From Calothrix anomala FACHB-343 (lineage in GTDB: Bacteria > Cyanobacteriota > Cyanobacteriia > Cyanobacteriales > Nostocaceae), in contig NZ_JACJQG010000042.1 of NCBI RefSeq assembly GCF_014696435.1, positions 1-64,000 on the forward strand: a DNA stretch of 64,000 nt, given 5' to 3'. This document shows, one piece after another, positions 28,164-37,015 of the stretch; position 1 is the stretch's first letter, and the number at the start of each line of letters is the position of its first letter. The position numbers and the translations under genes were made by a program. The notes under the pieces are model-generated. The model saw only the letters and a list, made by a program, of their open reading frames with translations, did no database searches and was not told where the DNA came from.

Positions 28164-29384
28164 ATGCCTAACTATGTTGCCCGTGTTCGGGATGCACAAG
28201 GAAAATCCAGAACTGAAAAATTAACGGCTGAATCTCTGGCTCAAGCCCGTAATAATCTAAGAGATTTAGGTTTTGTGGTTCAAGACTTAAAAGAATCTCA
28301 AGGTAGATTCAGTTTTGATCTACAGAAATTCAAGAACTCGATGGTTAGTGTGTCTGTAAAGGATAAAGCGGTTTTTTCGCGTCAATTTGCCGTTTTAACT
28401 AATGCAGGTGTAGCTATTGTCAGAAGTTTAGGTGTACTGGCAGAGCAGTGCAGCAATCCTAAATTAAAAGCGGCTTTAACTGACATTGGGAATGATGTCC
28501 AAACCGGTACAAATCTTTCCGATTCAATGAGGAAACATCCTCAGTGCTTTGATAATTTATATGTCAGTATGGTGCAAGCTGGGGAAATTGGTGGTGTTCT
28601 CGATGAAGTTTTAAATCGTTTAGCTAAGTTATTAGAAGATGTTGCTCGGTTACAAAACCAAATTAAAGCAGCATTGTCTTATCCAGTTGTTGTGGGTTTT
28701 TTAGCAACTAGTATTTTCGTTGGGATGACGGTTTTTTTGATTCCCATTTTTGCCAAAATTTTTAAAGATATCGGTATAGAATTACCTGCTCTAACACAAT
28801 TTTTGATGAATTGTAGTGAGGTCTTACGCAGTTTTTGGTCGCTAGTAATTATTGCTGGATTTATAGGATTGAAAATTGCCTATAACCAGTATTACAAAAC
28901 CCCCGTTGGTAAACTTACTATGGACCGTGTTGCTTTGAAAATGCCTTTGTTTGGTGATTTGATTCAAAAAACCGCAGTTGCCCGCTTTAGCCGGACTTTT
29001 GGGGCGTTGACTCGTTCTGGCGTACCAATTCTAACTTGTTTAGAAATTGTTCGGGATACATCAGGTAACCAAATTGTAGCTAATGCCATAGATGCAGCCC
29101 GGATAGAAATTCAGCAAGGTGGCATGATTAGTGTTGCTTTGCAAAAAGAGGCAGTTTTTCCAGCTATGGCTATTCAGATGATTAGTATTGGTGAAGAAAC
29201 TGGGGAATTGGATGGAATGTTAATGAAAGTTGCCGATTTCTATGAAGATGAAGTTGAGCAAGCTGTTAAAGCATTAACGAGTGTATTAGAACCACTGATG
29301 ATTGTGGTTTTAGGGGGAATGGTGGGGACGATTTTGTTAGCAATGTATTTGCCGATGTTCAAAGTATTTGAAAAGATGGGCTAA
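28164..29384 (+). CDS. pilC: Type IV pilus inner-membrane platform protein PilC
   Basis: A 406-residue platform protein with two tandem T2SSF (GspF) domains (about 72-193 and 275-396), each followed by hydrophobic helices. It begins PNYVARVRDAQGK, typical of PilC, and carries two copies of the family's FSRxFxxLxxxG motif (FSRQFAVLTNAG and FSRTFGALTRSG). It anchors PilB and PilT at the membrane. A good hairpin terminator follows at 29402-29438. Confidence 0.96.
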   Translation: MPNYVARVRDAQGKSRTEKLTAESLAQARNNLRDLGFVVQDLKESQGRFSFDLQKFKNSMVSVSVKDKAVFSRQFAVLTNAGVAIVRSLGVLAEQCSNPKLKAALTDIGNDVQTGTNLSDSMRKHPQCFDNLYVSMVQAGEIGGVLDEVLNRLAKLLEDVARLQNQIKAALSYPVVVGFLATSIFVGMTVFLIPIFAKIFKDIGIELPALTQFLMNCSEVLRSFWSLVIIAGFIGLKIAYNQYYKTPVGKLTMDRVALKMPLFGDLIQKTAVARFSRTFGALTRSGVPILTCLEIVRDTSGNQIVANAIDAARIEIQQGGMISVALQKEAVFPAMAIQMISIGEETGELDGMLMKVADFYEDEVEQAVKALTSVLEPLMIVVLGGMVGTILLAMYLPMFKVFEKMG

Positions 29385-29401
29385 AAAAAAGATTGTACAA
29401 C

Positions 29402-29438
29402 AAAGTCGGAAGTATGAAATGTTTCTGCTTCCGACTTT
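29402..29438 (+). terminator. Terminator of the pilBTC unit
   Basis: AAAGTCGGAAG (29402-29412) pairs perfectly with CTTCCGACTTT (29428-29438) over a 15-base loop and is followed by ATTATT. It lies just after the pilC stop and before the next plus-strand gene. Confidence 0.7.
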
Positions 29439-29473
29439 ATTATTGACTATTCATATTTTCGACTTGTAAAAAT

Positions 29474-30031
29474 ATGCCTGTGCAAAAATCTGATTATGAA
29501 GTTACTTTAGCAGAGTATAGTCATCATCAAGCAGCGATCGCTTTATTAAAACAGTATCGACCATACTTAGAGATGATTCCCAGTCTGCGCCGTCCTCATG
29601 AAAGTGTGATCTCTATTCCATTACCTATTGTGCGTCTGCGTCAAACTGAAACCACACCTGCCCAAACAACTTGTGTGCCTTGTGATATCGCTATATTAAT
29701 GTGCGATCCAGAATGGAAAATTAAAACGGGAGCGGAGATTTTAATTTTTATTCATCGTCCCCATGAAGATTTTTCTGATTTGTTGGGACGGTGGCGCAAA
29801 ACTCAAGTTCTTCTCGATAGTAATTATGAGTGGTTAATGCCCGAACGCCACCATCATATTTTTAGTGAAGGGGCTAATTCTGTTTATCCCTTGTTTGTAG
29901 TCTTTAGCGAGACTTCCGAACGTATTCAACGGGGACTAGTAGGTGCAGAACTACCCTTTATTATGCAAAAGCCGGAATACCTAGATGAAGATGAAAACAG
30001 GGATGAAGAGGGGCTAGAGGCTAGGGGCTAG
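29474..30031 (+). CDS. Hypothetical protein downstream of pilC
   Basis: A 185-residue acidic soluble protein that I cannot place in a named family. It has no signal peptide or membrane helix. A Cys pair (CVPC, about 67-70) and a His cluster (RHHHIF, about 125-130) could bind metal. The last residues (EEGLEARG) are read from intergenic heptamer DNA (GGGCTAG-type), so the true ancestral C-terminus may have been slightly different. It is separated from pilC by a terminator, so an independent promoter is likely. Confidence 0.7.
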   Translation: MPVQKSDYEVTLAEYSHHQAAIALLKQYRPYLEMIPSLRRPHESVISIPLPIVRLRQTETTPAQTTCVPCDIAILMCDPEWKIKTGAEILIFIHRPHEDFSDLLGRWRKTQVLLDSNYEWLMPERHHHIFSEGANSVYPLFVVFSETSERIQRGLVGAELPFIMQKPEYLDEDENRDEEGLEARG

Positions 30032-30079
30032 GGACTAGGAATTTTAGATTTTAGATTTTGGATTTTAGATTCAAATACA

Positions 30080-30172
30080 ATCCAAAAGACGCTCGCGGAC
30101 TCGCTCTAAGCGAAGCTATGCCGTTCGCGTAGCGTCTCCGACAGGAGAAGGCTTTACGCTGCGCTATCGCAA
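30080..30172. repeat. Dispersed GC-rich repeat (CCGTTCGCGTAGCGTCTCCG family)
   Basis: A GC-rich block in an AT-rich gap, containing CCGTTCGCGTAGCGTCTCCG at 30121-30140 followed by ACAGGAGAAG. The same 30-bp string with one change is at 53861-53890. It is flanked by GGATTTTAGATT-type tandem heptamers and GGGCATG heptamers (30190-30236). Confidence 0.75.
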
Positions 30173-30236
30173 ATCCAAAATCCAAAATTGTTTCAATGCC
30201 CCATGCCCAATGCTCCATGCCCCATGCCCCATGCCC

Positions 30237-31259
30237 CTATTTCACAAATTGCGGCATAATTTCGGCAGCAGTAAAGATTCCATAGATGCTGCGTTGGTGC
30301 AATTGCTGACCGGCTTTGAGATAACCAAAGGCAGGGCCGCAGACATTGGCTGCCATGCTGGTTTCATCACCTAAAGTAAAGGTATGGGTGGAAATTTTAC
30401 CTTCAAAGGTGCGTCCTGTAACTTTAACGTTGGTGCTGAGGGGTTTTTTGGGATTGCGCGTATCCACTACACCACCAACAGTGACGCGATCGCGATCGCA
30501 TATCCCGGCTACCTCTAGCATAATATCATCGGCGTGTTCCATATTCTCTAAGGTCAGCACACCGTTGGTTTTATCTAGTAGGGCTTCGACTTCCGCATCA
30601 CTCATTGCCCTAGCTGCTTCTACTGAATAACCAGGCATGTGTCCAATATCTTCACGAACGGTAGCGCGGTAAGCTTCCCAATTGGCAATTCCTACCCCAA
30701 AGGTAATTTCTACTTTGTGAATTTCGGCGTAGCTTTGGGCGGCTAAAGCGGCTGCGGCTGTTAATAATCCTGGTGTCGCGCCACATCCTGTCATGTAGGT
30801 GATACCTGCGGCTTGCAGTTCTGCTTTCATCGCCAGTAGTTGTTCCACTGCACTGGTGCGCTTAATTGCATCTACTAAAACCCCTTGCCAACCTGCGGCG
30901 ATAAATTGTTTGGCAACAGAGGGAATAAAATCGTTGGGTAAATTAGGTAATGCTAGAAAATACCCATCTACAGGTTGCTGAGTATCGATTAAATCTTGAA
31001 TACTGTTGTTTGTTAAAGTCCCAACTGGCTCTAAATAACCCACCGAACCTTGAGATTGGTAGGTAGCAATACATTCTTTGATATCTAAACCTTCAGCAGC
31101 ATAAGCGAAGCCTTTTTGATCTGCTACTGCTACTAAAATCATTTCCCGTTTACCAGCAAGTACCTTGGCGGCTGCTTGTCCGAGTCCGCCGAAACCCAGT
31201 ACTCCTACTCGTATCGCTGGCGAAATATTAAGAGAATTTTTGACTGATTCTGGATTCAT
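30237..31259 (-). CDS. Saccharopine-dehydrogenase-like NAD(P)-binding oxidoreductase
   Basis: A 340-residue protein. It has a Rossmann fold at about 17-45 ([19 protein letters not shown]) and a C-terminal domain resembling the saccharopine dehydrogenase-like family found throughout cyanobacteria. The motif [17 protein letters not shown] (about 160-176) is characteristic. The substrate is not established and the name reflects fold only. The ATG at 31259 is used; an earlier TTG at 31265 would add two residues. Divergent from the DUF6883 gene. Confidence 0.8.
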   Translation of the reverse strand: MNPESVKNSLNISPAIRVGVLGFGGLGQAAAKVLAGKREMILVAVADQKGFAYAAEGLDIKECIATYQSQGSVGYLEPVGTLTNNSIQDLIDTQQPVDGYFLALPNLPNDFIPSVAKQFIAAGWQGVLVDAIKRTSAVEQLLAMKAELQAAGITYMTGCGATPGLLTAAAALAAQSYAEIHKVEITFGVGIANWEAYRATVREDIGHMPGYSVEAARAMSDAEVEALLDKTNGVLTLENMEHADDIMLEVAGICDRDRVTVGGVVDTRNPKKPLSTNVKVTGRTFEGKISTHTFTLGDETSMAANVCGPAFGYLKAGQQLHQRSIYGIFTAAEIMPQFVK

Positions 31260-31502
31260 AGTCAATTTGTGGAGTTGAATCGAAAGCTTTCAGCATTTCA
31301 GCTTATGGCTGATGGCTTTTAGCTATAGAGGTTAATTATCGTTCATTATCCTGGTTTATTCCATCCACATACTCGCTTTTTTACCGGAAATTCTTTGTTG
31401 GCCATTTTGAATTCAGTAACTACTGTAAGTGGTAATACCATTATTAGGCATTTTCTATGTTTATATTCCCCAGAATCTCTAATTACTCTAAAAATAAAAA
31501 TT

Positions 31503-31850
31503 ATGTCTAATTCACTTAATTTGCTTCCAAATGCAGAAAATGCAGTCGTTGATATTCGTAAATTGCGTGACTACTGCCTCAATCCAGAGCATGATGAAGG
31601 CAAACATAAAGCCCGTCTCTTTTCATCAATTCTGGGTATGACAGCTGACAATGCTGAGGAATTGCGTCAGATTATTCTTCAAGTTGTCAAAACTCATGAA
31701 GTTCGTTTGGGAAGGCGTGATGAATTTGGACAACGCTACACTCTAGATTTCACATTGGAATGGCAAGATAGAAGTGCGACCATTCGCAGTGCTTGGATTA
31801 TCGAAGAAGGTTCTGATGTACCAAGATTAACTACCTGCTATCCTCTGTAA
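31503..31850 (+). CDS. DUF6883 domain protein
   Basis: A 115-residue protein matching the DUF6883 pattern: LLPNAENAVVDIRKLRDYCLNPEH near the start, then GKHKARLFSSILGMTADNAEEL, then a C-terminal beta-rich part (GQRYTLDFTLEWQDRSATIRSAWII). The frame is open from 31395, but the ATG at 31503 gives the family's N-terminus. It is followed 20 bp later by a DUF4926 gene. The two families are repeatedly adjacent in bacteria and often lie in toxin-immunity neighbourhoods. A role in such a system is an inference here. Confidence 0.85.
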   Translation: MSNSLNLLPNAENAVVDIRKLRDYCLNPEHDEGKHKARLFSSILGMTADNAEELRQIILQVVKTHEVRLGRRDEFGQRYTLDFTLEWQDRSATIRSAWIIEEGSDVPRLTTCYPL

Positions 31851-31869
31851 TATTTGGATGTGATACAAG

Positions 31870-32118
31870 ATGACTAAAAGTACAATTAAGTTACTGGATG
31901 TAATAGCACTGACAGTTGATCTACCTGAATATAATCTGTGGCGTGGTCAAGTTGGCACAGTAGTAGAATTATTAGCTGGTGGAGCTGCATTTGAGGTTGA
32001 ATTTAGCGATCGCAATGGGCGCACATACGAATCTGTCGGTTTACGCTCAGAGCAAATTATGGTGTTACATTTTGAACCAACTTCTCCTGATTCAGTACCG
32101 GAAACGGTAACAGTGTAA
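31870..32118 (+). CDS. DUF4926 domain protein
   Basis: An 82-residue small beta-rich (SH3-like) protein of the DUF4926 family. Typical sequence is KLLDVIALTVDLPEYNLWRGQVGTVVEL followed by FEVEFSDRNGRTYE. It is partner to the DUF6883 gene just upstream, on the same strand with a 19-bp gap. No enzymatic residues are apparent. It may be the binding or neutralising half of a two-gene module. Confidence 0.85.
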   Translation: MTKSTIKLLDVIALTVDLPEYNLWRGQVGTVVELLAGGAAFEVEFSDRNGRTYESVGLRSEQIMVLHFEPTSPDSVPETVTV

Positions 32119-32180
32119 GTGAGGGAAAGTGATGCTTTGGTTGGGCTACGCCTACACATTTATATATAAAAACGTGACAC

Positions 32181-32309
32181 CTAATTCTTCGTCCAGCGCC
32201 AAAATTACGGGTTGCTTGGGACGAAGCTTTTGCAGCAATGGCAGAATAACAGGATGATATTCTCCTAGATGACTTAAATACAACTGACTGGGATCGGGTT
32301 GAGCGGTAA
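32181..32309 (+). pseudogene. Remnant of an AbrB/MazE-type antitoxin C-terminus
   Basis: Reading plus-strand codons from 32181 gives LILRPAPKLRVAWDEAFAAMAE, then a TAA at 32247-32249. The same frame continues QDDILLDDLNTTDWDRVER to a TAA at 32307-32309. The pattern ILRP...W-EAF--MA...DDxLLD...T-WD--E is that of the C-terminal tail of MazE/AbrB-type antitoxins. There is no start codon or DNA-binding domain, and one internal stop, so this is a decayed fragment. No matching toxin is present beside it. Confidence 0.6.
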
Positions 32310-32388
32310 TGTTGCACCTGATTCAGCAGCTTTTTCGTCAGTTCTTCCCTAGAATGATATTGAGCAACCTTTGGCAGAATATACCAAT

Positions 32389-32643
32389 ATGACGATTGTT
32401 GTTTCCCTTAGTCCTGAATTAGAAGCACGATTGCTAGAGAAAGCTGCAAGACAAGGGCAAGATGTGAGTTTTGTAGCAGCCGAATTACTAGCTAGCGCTC
32501 TTGAGTGGGAGTTGCAAGACTCACAGGAGGCTATCCAGGGTATTCAGCAAGGATTAAATGACTTTGATGCAGGTATGTTTCGTAGTTTTGAGGAGTTTGC
32601 TGAAGAAAAACGTCGCAAGTATAATCTGCCAGCTGATTCATGA
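32389..32643 (+). CDS. ParD-like antitoxin
   Basis: An 84-residue protein. The N-terminal part (MTIVVSLSPELEARLLEKAARQGQDVSFVAAELL) has a ribbon-helix-helix-like pattern for DNA binding. The acidic C-terminal tail (about 45-84) is of the kind that wraps a toxin. The ATG at 32389 is preferred to an upstream TTG. Its stop overlaps the toxin start (ATGA at 32640), the usual antitoxin-first arrangement. Confidence 0.78.
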   Translation: MTIVVSLSPELEARLLEKAARQGQDVSFVAAELLASALEWELQDSQEAIQGIQQGLNDFDAGMFRSFEEFAEEKRRKYNLPADS

Positions 32644-32987
32644 AATACCGCATTGAAATTTCTAGTGTGGCTGAGGCTGAGGCAGATCGTGCTTTTTTAC
32701 AGTTGTCTCAACTTACATCCCCTAGCAAAGCGAGTCAATGGTATGCAGGATTACTACTGGTGATTGAATCTTTGTCGCAAATGCCAAAGCGATGTTCTCT
32801 AGCAAGAGAAAACGAGTACTTTAGCCAAGAAATTCGTCAGATTCTTTATGGTCGAGGACGTAACTCATACCGTATACTTTTTACAATTTTGGAGAATCAA
32901 GAAGTATCTACAGTTCGAGTTCTTCATATACGTCATGCTGCACAGCAAACTCTTGGCGAACCTCCCAATAATCCTGATGAGATTTAA
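32640..32987 (+). CDS. RelE/ParE-family toxin
   Basis: A 115-residue basic protein of the RelE/ParE fold. The N-terminus is MKYRIEISSVAEAEADRAFLQL, and the family's C-terminal strand motif YRILFTILENQEVSTVRVLHIRHA is at about 79-102. It would act as a ribosome-dependent mRNA interferase (RelE-like) or gyrase inhibitor (ParE-like); the sequence does not decide which. It is coupled to the upstream antitoxin by a 4-bp overlap. Confidence 0.85.
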   Translation: MKYRIEISSVAEAEADRAFLQLSQLTSPSKASQWYAGLLLVIESLSQMPKRCSLARENEYFSQEIRQILYGRGRNSYRILFTILENQEVSTVRVLHIRHAAQQTLGEPPNNPDEI

Positions 32988-33111
32988 TGCTTTATTGGCA
33001 TAGTCGAAAAGAAAACTCAAGAAATATAAAATCAGAAGTGCGATCGCATTCCGCACCATTAGGTTAAAACTGAGCGATAAGATAAGGGTATAACCGTAGT
33101 TATACCAGTCT

Positions 33112-33348
33112 ATGAAAACAGCCATTTCCATTCCCGATTCACTGTTTGAAGCTGCGGAAAATTTTGCTAAACGAATGGGGCTATCCCGTAGCGAGTTATA
33201 TGCTAAGGCAATCCAAGAATACTTAAAAGCGCATAGCGGCGATCGCATTACGGAACAGTTGAATGCTGTGTACGCTGAGGAAGACAGTAGCCTCGATCCG
33301 TTGCTTGTTCAGCTTGAGCTTCAAACTTTGTCTGAGGACACCTGGTAA
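33112..33348 (+). CDS. MazE-like (ribbon-helix-helix) antitoxin
   Basis: A 78-residue antitoxin. The N-terminal RHH motif MKTAISIPDSLFEAAENFAKRMGLSRSELYAKAI is typical of ChpI/MazE-like antitoxins paired with MazF. The C-terminal half is acidic (AEEDSSLDPLL). Stop and toxin start overlap by one base (TAATG at 33348). Confidence 0.88.
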   Translation: MKTAISIPDSLFEAAENFAKRMGLSRSELYAKAIQEYLKAHSGDRITEQLNAVYAEEDSSLDPLLVQLELQTLSEDTW

Positions 33349-33689
33349 TGCAACGAGGTGAAATTTGGTGGGCAGAACTGCCAACATCTGTTGCGTCTGA
33401 ACCTGGATACCGCAGGCCAGTTTTGATTGTTCAATCTAATGATTTTAATCGCAGCCGAATTAGAACTGTGATTGTAGTTGCATTAACTACTAACCTGCGA
33501 TTGGCTGATGCTCCGGGTAATGTTTTAGTTACTACTGATGAGACAGGTTTACCCCAAGATTCTGTTGTGAATGTGTCTCAAATCATTACTTTAGACAAGT
33601 CATTTTTGACGGAGCAGGTTAGCCAAGTTAGCGATCGCGTAATGTTTCTCGTTGAAGATGGTCTGCGGATGGTTCTGGCGTTACTCTAA
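33348..33689 (+). CDS. MazF/PemK-family endoribonuclease toxin
   Basis: A 113-residue PemK/MazF-like toxin that cleaves single-stranded RNA at short sites. The core motifs are intact: RGEIWWAELP (3-12), GYRRPVLIVQSNDFN (20-34), and the C-terminal SVVNVSQIITLDK containing the conserved catalytic-region residues. It is complete and directly downstream of its antitoxin, so the pair looks functional. Confidence 0.92.
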   Translation: MQRGEIWWAELPTSVASEPGYRRPVLIVQSNDFNRSRIRTVIVVALTTNLRLADAPGNVLVTTDETGLPQDSVVNVSQIITLDKSFLTEQVSQVSDRVMFLVEDGLRMVLALL

Positions 33690-33779
33690 CTATATCTACA
33701 GAATTCAAAACTGGAACGATCGCGTTTTGAAGTCGTGTAATGCCTGCGGTAGGATGCGCTTACGCCTTTTTTAGTTGAT

Positions 33780-34030
33780 AATTCATGTTTAAAGCTGCAA
33801 CTTCCGAGTTCGCCAGTCAAACATTCGCCCTTTTTGCTCGACAATTCATGTTTAAAACTGCAACTTCCGAGTTCAAAACTTGAACAATGGTGTTCGCAAG
33901 TCAAACATTCGCCTTTTTTACTCGACAATTCATGTTCAAAGCTGCAACTTCCGAGTTCCGAACTTGAACGATGGTGTTCGCAACTCGAATTGTCACTCTT
34001 TTTTCTCAAAAATTCATGTTCAAAGCTGTA
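33780..34030. repeat. Degenerate tandem repeat with 84-bp period
   Basis: AATTCATGTTnAAAnCTG recurs at 33780, 33843, 33927 and 34011, at spacings of 63, 84 and 84 bp, all multiples of 21. The units also share CAACTTCCGAGTTC, GGTGTTCGCAA and CATTCGCCTTTTTT-type segments. Because the period is a multiple of three, frames stay open on both strands (minus 33686-34009, plus 33834-34031), giving 28-residue periodic peptides rich in Ser, Cys and Leu. I do not call a gene. The region follows the MazEF pair. Confidence 0.8.
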
Positions 34031-34149
34031 ACTGCCAAAATTTTCTTAGCTTCTGCCTTCTGCCGTCTGCCTCCTGCCGTCTTCCACTAGTTACAATTCT
34101 CTAAGAAGCGATCGCGCTTTACTTGTTTCCCACAATCCCAGCCTAAATA

Positions 34150-36432
34150 ATGCCATCTACAGATATAGGTTCTTTTAGTTGGCTGTTACAACAGTTTCAA
34201 CTCAAGCCAGGTAAGCCAGCATTTGTCTACGGATTGCGGACTATTTTGGCGCTAGGTGTTCCGATTGCTGTCGGAATTATCACTGGTTATGGTGCAGCTA
34301 GTGCGATCGCAGTTATGGCGGCGATGTTCGTGAATATGGTGGATGTGGGCGGCGCTTATCGTCAAAAAGCCACGGCGATGATGGCAGCAACTATTGGGGT
34401 AACTGTAGCGTTCCTGTTAGCAAATTTAGTCAGCAGCACTATTTGGTTAGCACTTCCCACAACATTCATTGTCATCTTTTTCGCAGGTTTAGCGGGGCTG
34501 TTTGGCAGTGTGGCGGCTTCTGTCAGCTTGGTGATTTCGATTATGTATGTGGTGGCGCTGGCGAAATTTGCTTCATTTCCCGATTTATCTGCTGTGTTGT
34601 GGCAATGTTTGTTATCTCTAGCTGGGGGAATTTGGGCAATGGTGCTGTCTTTAGGGTTGTGGACGATACGTCCTTACACACCCGTGATGGAGTCTGTTGC
34701 TAAATGTTATCTCTCATTGAGTAAATTCGTGGAATTAGCCAGCCAGAGAGTGTTAAATCTGGAAGATATGCAAAATTGGGCACAACAATTTTTGCAAGCC
34801 CAGGATACTGTGACACAGGATTTAACTGATGCGCGGAATAATTGGGCATCTGTGTGGACTAGACAAAAAACCGTGAATTTACGGGGCAATCAGTTACTAA
34901 TTTTAATCGAGGATGCCAACCAAATTATTAATTCTGTGGTGGCTGAGGTAGAATTATTAGCGATCGCTTCTTCAAGCCCCTTGTTTTCTGGGTTACAGCA
35001 GGAAATTTGGCAAGTAATGGCAGAGTTGGCAATTGCACTACAAACTCTCTCAGCCGCAATTGTTAAAGGTAGAAGTTCAGTTCACCTGGGAGATTTAGAT
35101 AGAAAGATTGAAGCATTAGAACATCAATGGTTAATATTGCGCAGTCAAGTTGTTAGTCGAACAAACGATCTGCAAATAGATGAATATGCGGATTTAGTTA
35201 ACTTACGGAAGATTGCAACTAGTCTGACAAAGCTGACTCAACAGCTTCATACCGATGGTGAGATTGTAGCTAATTTGCGTACAGGAAAACGCCATAGCCA
35301 CATTTGCCGAGAAATTTCGCCTCCACAGCCATCAGAGGGCTTTTCTTGGATAAATACGCTACGGGATAATCTTAATTTTGATTCAGTTTTGTTTCGTCAT
35401 GCCCTACGCCTAGCATTAATTACCACAATTGCCGAACTGGTAGCCTCAATATTGCAATTTCCCACAGGCTATTGGGTAACGCTAACAGCCGTAGTTGCAC
35501 TTAAACCGAATTTTGGCGGAACTACCCAGACAACAGTGCAACGTGTCCTTGGTACTTTTATTGGTGGGATAATTGGTATTACTCTGGTTGTGCTGATCAA
35601 GAATCCCGTGGCGATCGCAATTTGGATTTTGCTGCTGATGTTTACGGCGATGTCAGTGCGATCGTTAAGCTACAGCCTATTTACTATGATGCAGACTCCC
35701 GTAATCATTCTGTTACTGAATGTTATTAGTACAGGTGGCTGGCAGATTGGAGTATTGCGGATTATTGATACCCTCGCTGGGGGAGTATTAGTACTGCTGG
35801 GTAGTTATTTGTTGTTTCCCCGTTGGGAACGTCAGCAACTCCCCACCCAACTAGAAAAAACCATAGGTGCAAATCTTGTCTACTTTCAACAAGTCATTGC
35901 TAATTATCTCAATTCTCGACAAGATACTACTGATGCTATTAACAAGCTACGCCATCAAGCTGCAATAGAAAACGTCAATGCTGAGGCGTCTGCACAAAGA
36001 TTATTTAGCGAACCCCGTCACGTTCAAGGTGAAATCGAACCTGTAATGACGCTAATGATTTATATTCGCGCTTTTTTTAGTTCAGTGACAACCTTAGGCG
36101 AACATTTACAGGAATTTAGCGGCGATTATCAATTTACTGAACTCAAGCGATTAGCTGATGCGATTATCCAAGTTTTAGAGAACTTAGCCCAAGCACTGCA
36201 ACAACAACAGTCACCACAACCCTTACCAGAACTAGATAGTTATCTCGAAGCAATTCACAATGAAATTGAACAGCTACATACAGTGCGGATATCAGAAATA
36301 GCCACAAATCCTCATGCTGTAACGCCGACATTACAAGCCGTGCGCGAACAAACTACCCTATCCACCGAGTTAGAGCGGATTGTCAATGAAGTTAAAATTA
36401 TGCATTGTGCGATCGCGCTTTTGCAAAAATAA
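34150..36432 (+). CDS. FUSC-family inner-membrane transporter
   Basis: A 760-residue membrane protein of the FUSC (fusaric acid resistance / aromatic acid exporter) superfamily. There are two hydrophobic blocks, about 25-180 and 420-560. Each consists of several helices, and the two are joined and followed by long helical cytoplasmic domains with coiled-coil character. This YccS/AaeB-like layout is full length. Substrate is unknown. ATG start at 34150. It stands alone, after the toxin-antitoxin island. Confidence 0.88.
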   Translation: MPSTDIGSFSWLLQQFQLKPGKPAFVYGLRTILALGVPIAVGIITGYGAASAIAVMAAMFVNMVDVGGAYRQKATAMMAATIGVTVAFLLANLVSSTIWLALPTTFIVIFFAGLAGLFGSVAASVSLVISIMYVVALAKFASFPDLSAVLWQCLLSLAGGIWAMVLSLGLWTIRPYTPVMESVAKCYLSLSKFVELASQRVLNLEDMQNWAQQFLQAQDTVTQDLTDARNNWASVWTRQKTVNLRGNQLLILIEDANQIINSVVAEVELLAIASSSPLFSGLQQEIWQVMAELAIALQTLSAAIVKGRSSVHLGDLDRKIEALEHQWLILRSQVVSRTNDLQIDEYADLVNLRKIATSLTKLTQQLHTDGEIVANLRTGKRHSHICREISPPQPSEGFSWINTLRDNLNFDSVLFRHALRLALITTIAELVASILQFPTGYWVTLTAVVALKPNFGGTTQTTVQRVLGTFIGGIIGITLVVLIKNPVAIAIWILLLMFTAMSVRSLSYSLFTMMQTPVIILLLNVISTGGWQIGVLRIIDTLAGGVLVLLGSYLLFPRWERQQLPTQLEKTIGANLVYFQQVIANYLNSRQDTTDAINKLRHQAAIENVNAEASAQRLFSEPRHVQGEIEPVMTLMIYIRAFFSSVTTLGEHLQEFSGDYQFTELKRLADAIIQVLENLAQALQQQQSPQPLPELDSYLEAIHNEIEQLHTVRISEIATNPHAVTPTLQAVREQTTLSTELERIVNEVKIMHCAIALLQK

Positions 36433-36480
36433 TTGTCAGGGAAGAAAGGCAGAGGGCAGATGGCAGAAGGGGAGAAGATA

Positions 36481-36517
36481 AAAATTCAAAATTCAAAATT
36501 CAAAATTCAAAATTAAA
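36481..36517. repeat. AATTCAA heptamer array
   Basis: About five copies of AAAATTC / AATTCAA in tandem, in the gap between the convergent FUSC and DUF2127 genes. The complementary array occurs at 56040-56078 and 63127-63162. Confidence 0.85.
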
Positions 36518-36532
36518 GACATTGTTAATTGA

Positions 36533-36976
36533 TTATTTATGCTTAGGAAAATTCCGAAATAAATACCATAAAACCACTACGTTAATTATAAATACAATTA
36601 ATTTAATGGGGGATATTCCCCGAATTAGTTCATAAATTTCTGGGGAAATACTGATACCAACTAGGACTAATACTAAAATATGTGCCCATTGCTTTTCATA
36701 CCATAAACCAATAGCTTCAATGGCAGTAACAATGGCATAAATACCAGCACCAATTCCGCTAAAAGCTAAAGTTTTAGGATTAAAGTTGAGAATTTTTTCT
36801 ACAATCCAATCAATAATTCTGGCTTTACCTTCTAAAACATAATTTTGAGAAAAGTCTTGCAGATATTGATAATTTTTTAATGCAAATAATAAAGCTATAG
36901 CAGTAATCATCAATAGTGAAGCAGTAAAAGCCTTGTAAAAAACAATGGCTTTTAAGCCAAATGAACGCTGTTTCAA
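36533..36976 (-). CDS. DUF2127 membrane protein
   Basis: A 147-residue protein with four hydrophobic segments (about 8-30, 67-90, 93-111, 121-141), typical of the DUF2127 family. The start is TTG at 36976, supported by a strong Shine-Dalgarno GAGGAGG (36981-36987) ending 4 bases upstream; no ATG is available nearby. Function unknown. The basic C-terminus is FRNFPKHK. Confidence 0.82.
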   Translation of the reverse strand: MKQRSFGLKAIVFYKAFTASLLMITAIALLFALKNYQYLQDFSQNYVLEGKARIIDWIVEKILNFNPKTLAFSGIGAGIYAIVTAIEAIGLWYEKQWAHILVLVLVGISISPEIYELIRGISPIKLIVFIINVVVLWYLFRNFPKHK

Positions 36977-36980
36977 ATAA

Positions 36981-36987
36981 CCTCCTC
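36981..36987 (-). promoter_or_regulatory. Ribosome-binding site fixing the TTG start of the DUF2127 gene
   Basis: On the minus strand GAGGAGG lies 4 bases before the TTG at 36976. It is the strongest Shine-Dalgarno match in this part of the window and justifies the non-ATG start. Confidence 0.7.
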
Positions 36988-37015
36988 AGTAAGAGAATTC
37001 TAACTCAAAAATATA

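Noticed and set aside
33780-34030. Possible CRISPR array
   Set aside because: The repeated units are degenerate and the would-be spacers are also similar to one another. Spacing is 63-84 bp and no cas genes are near, so it is a tandem repeat.
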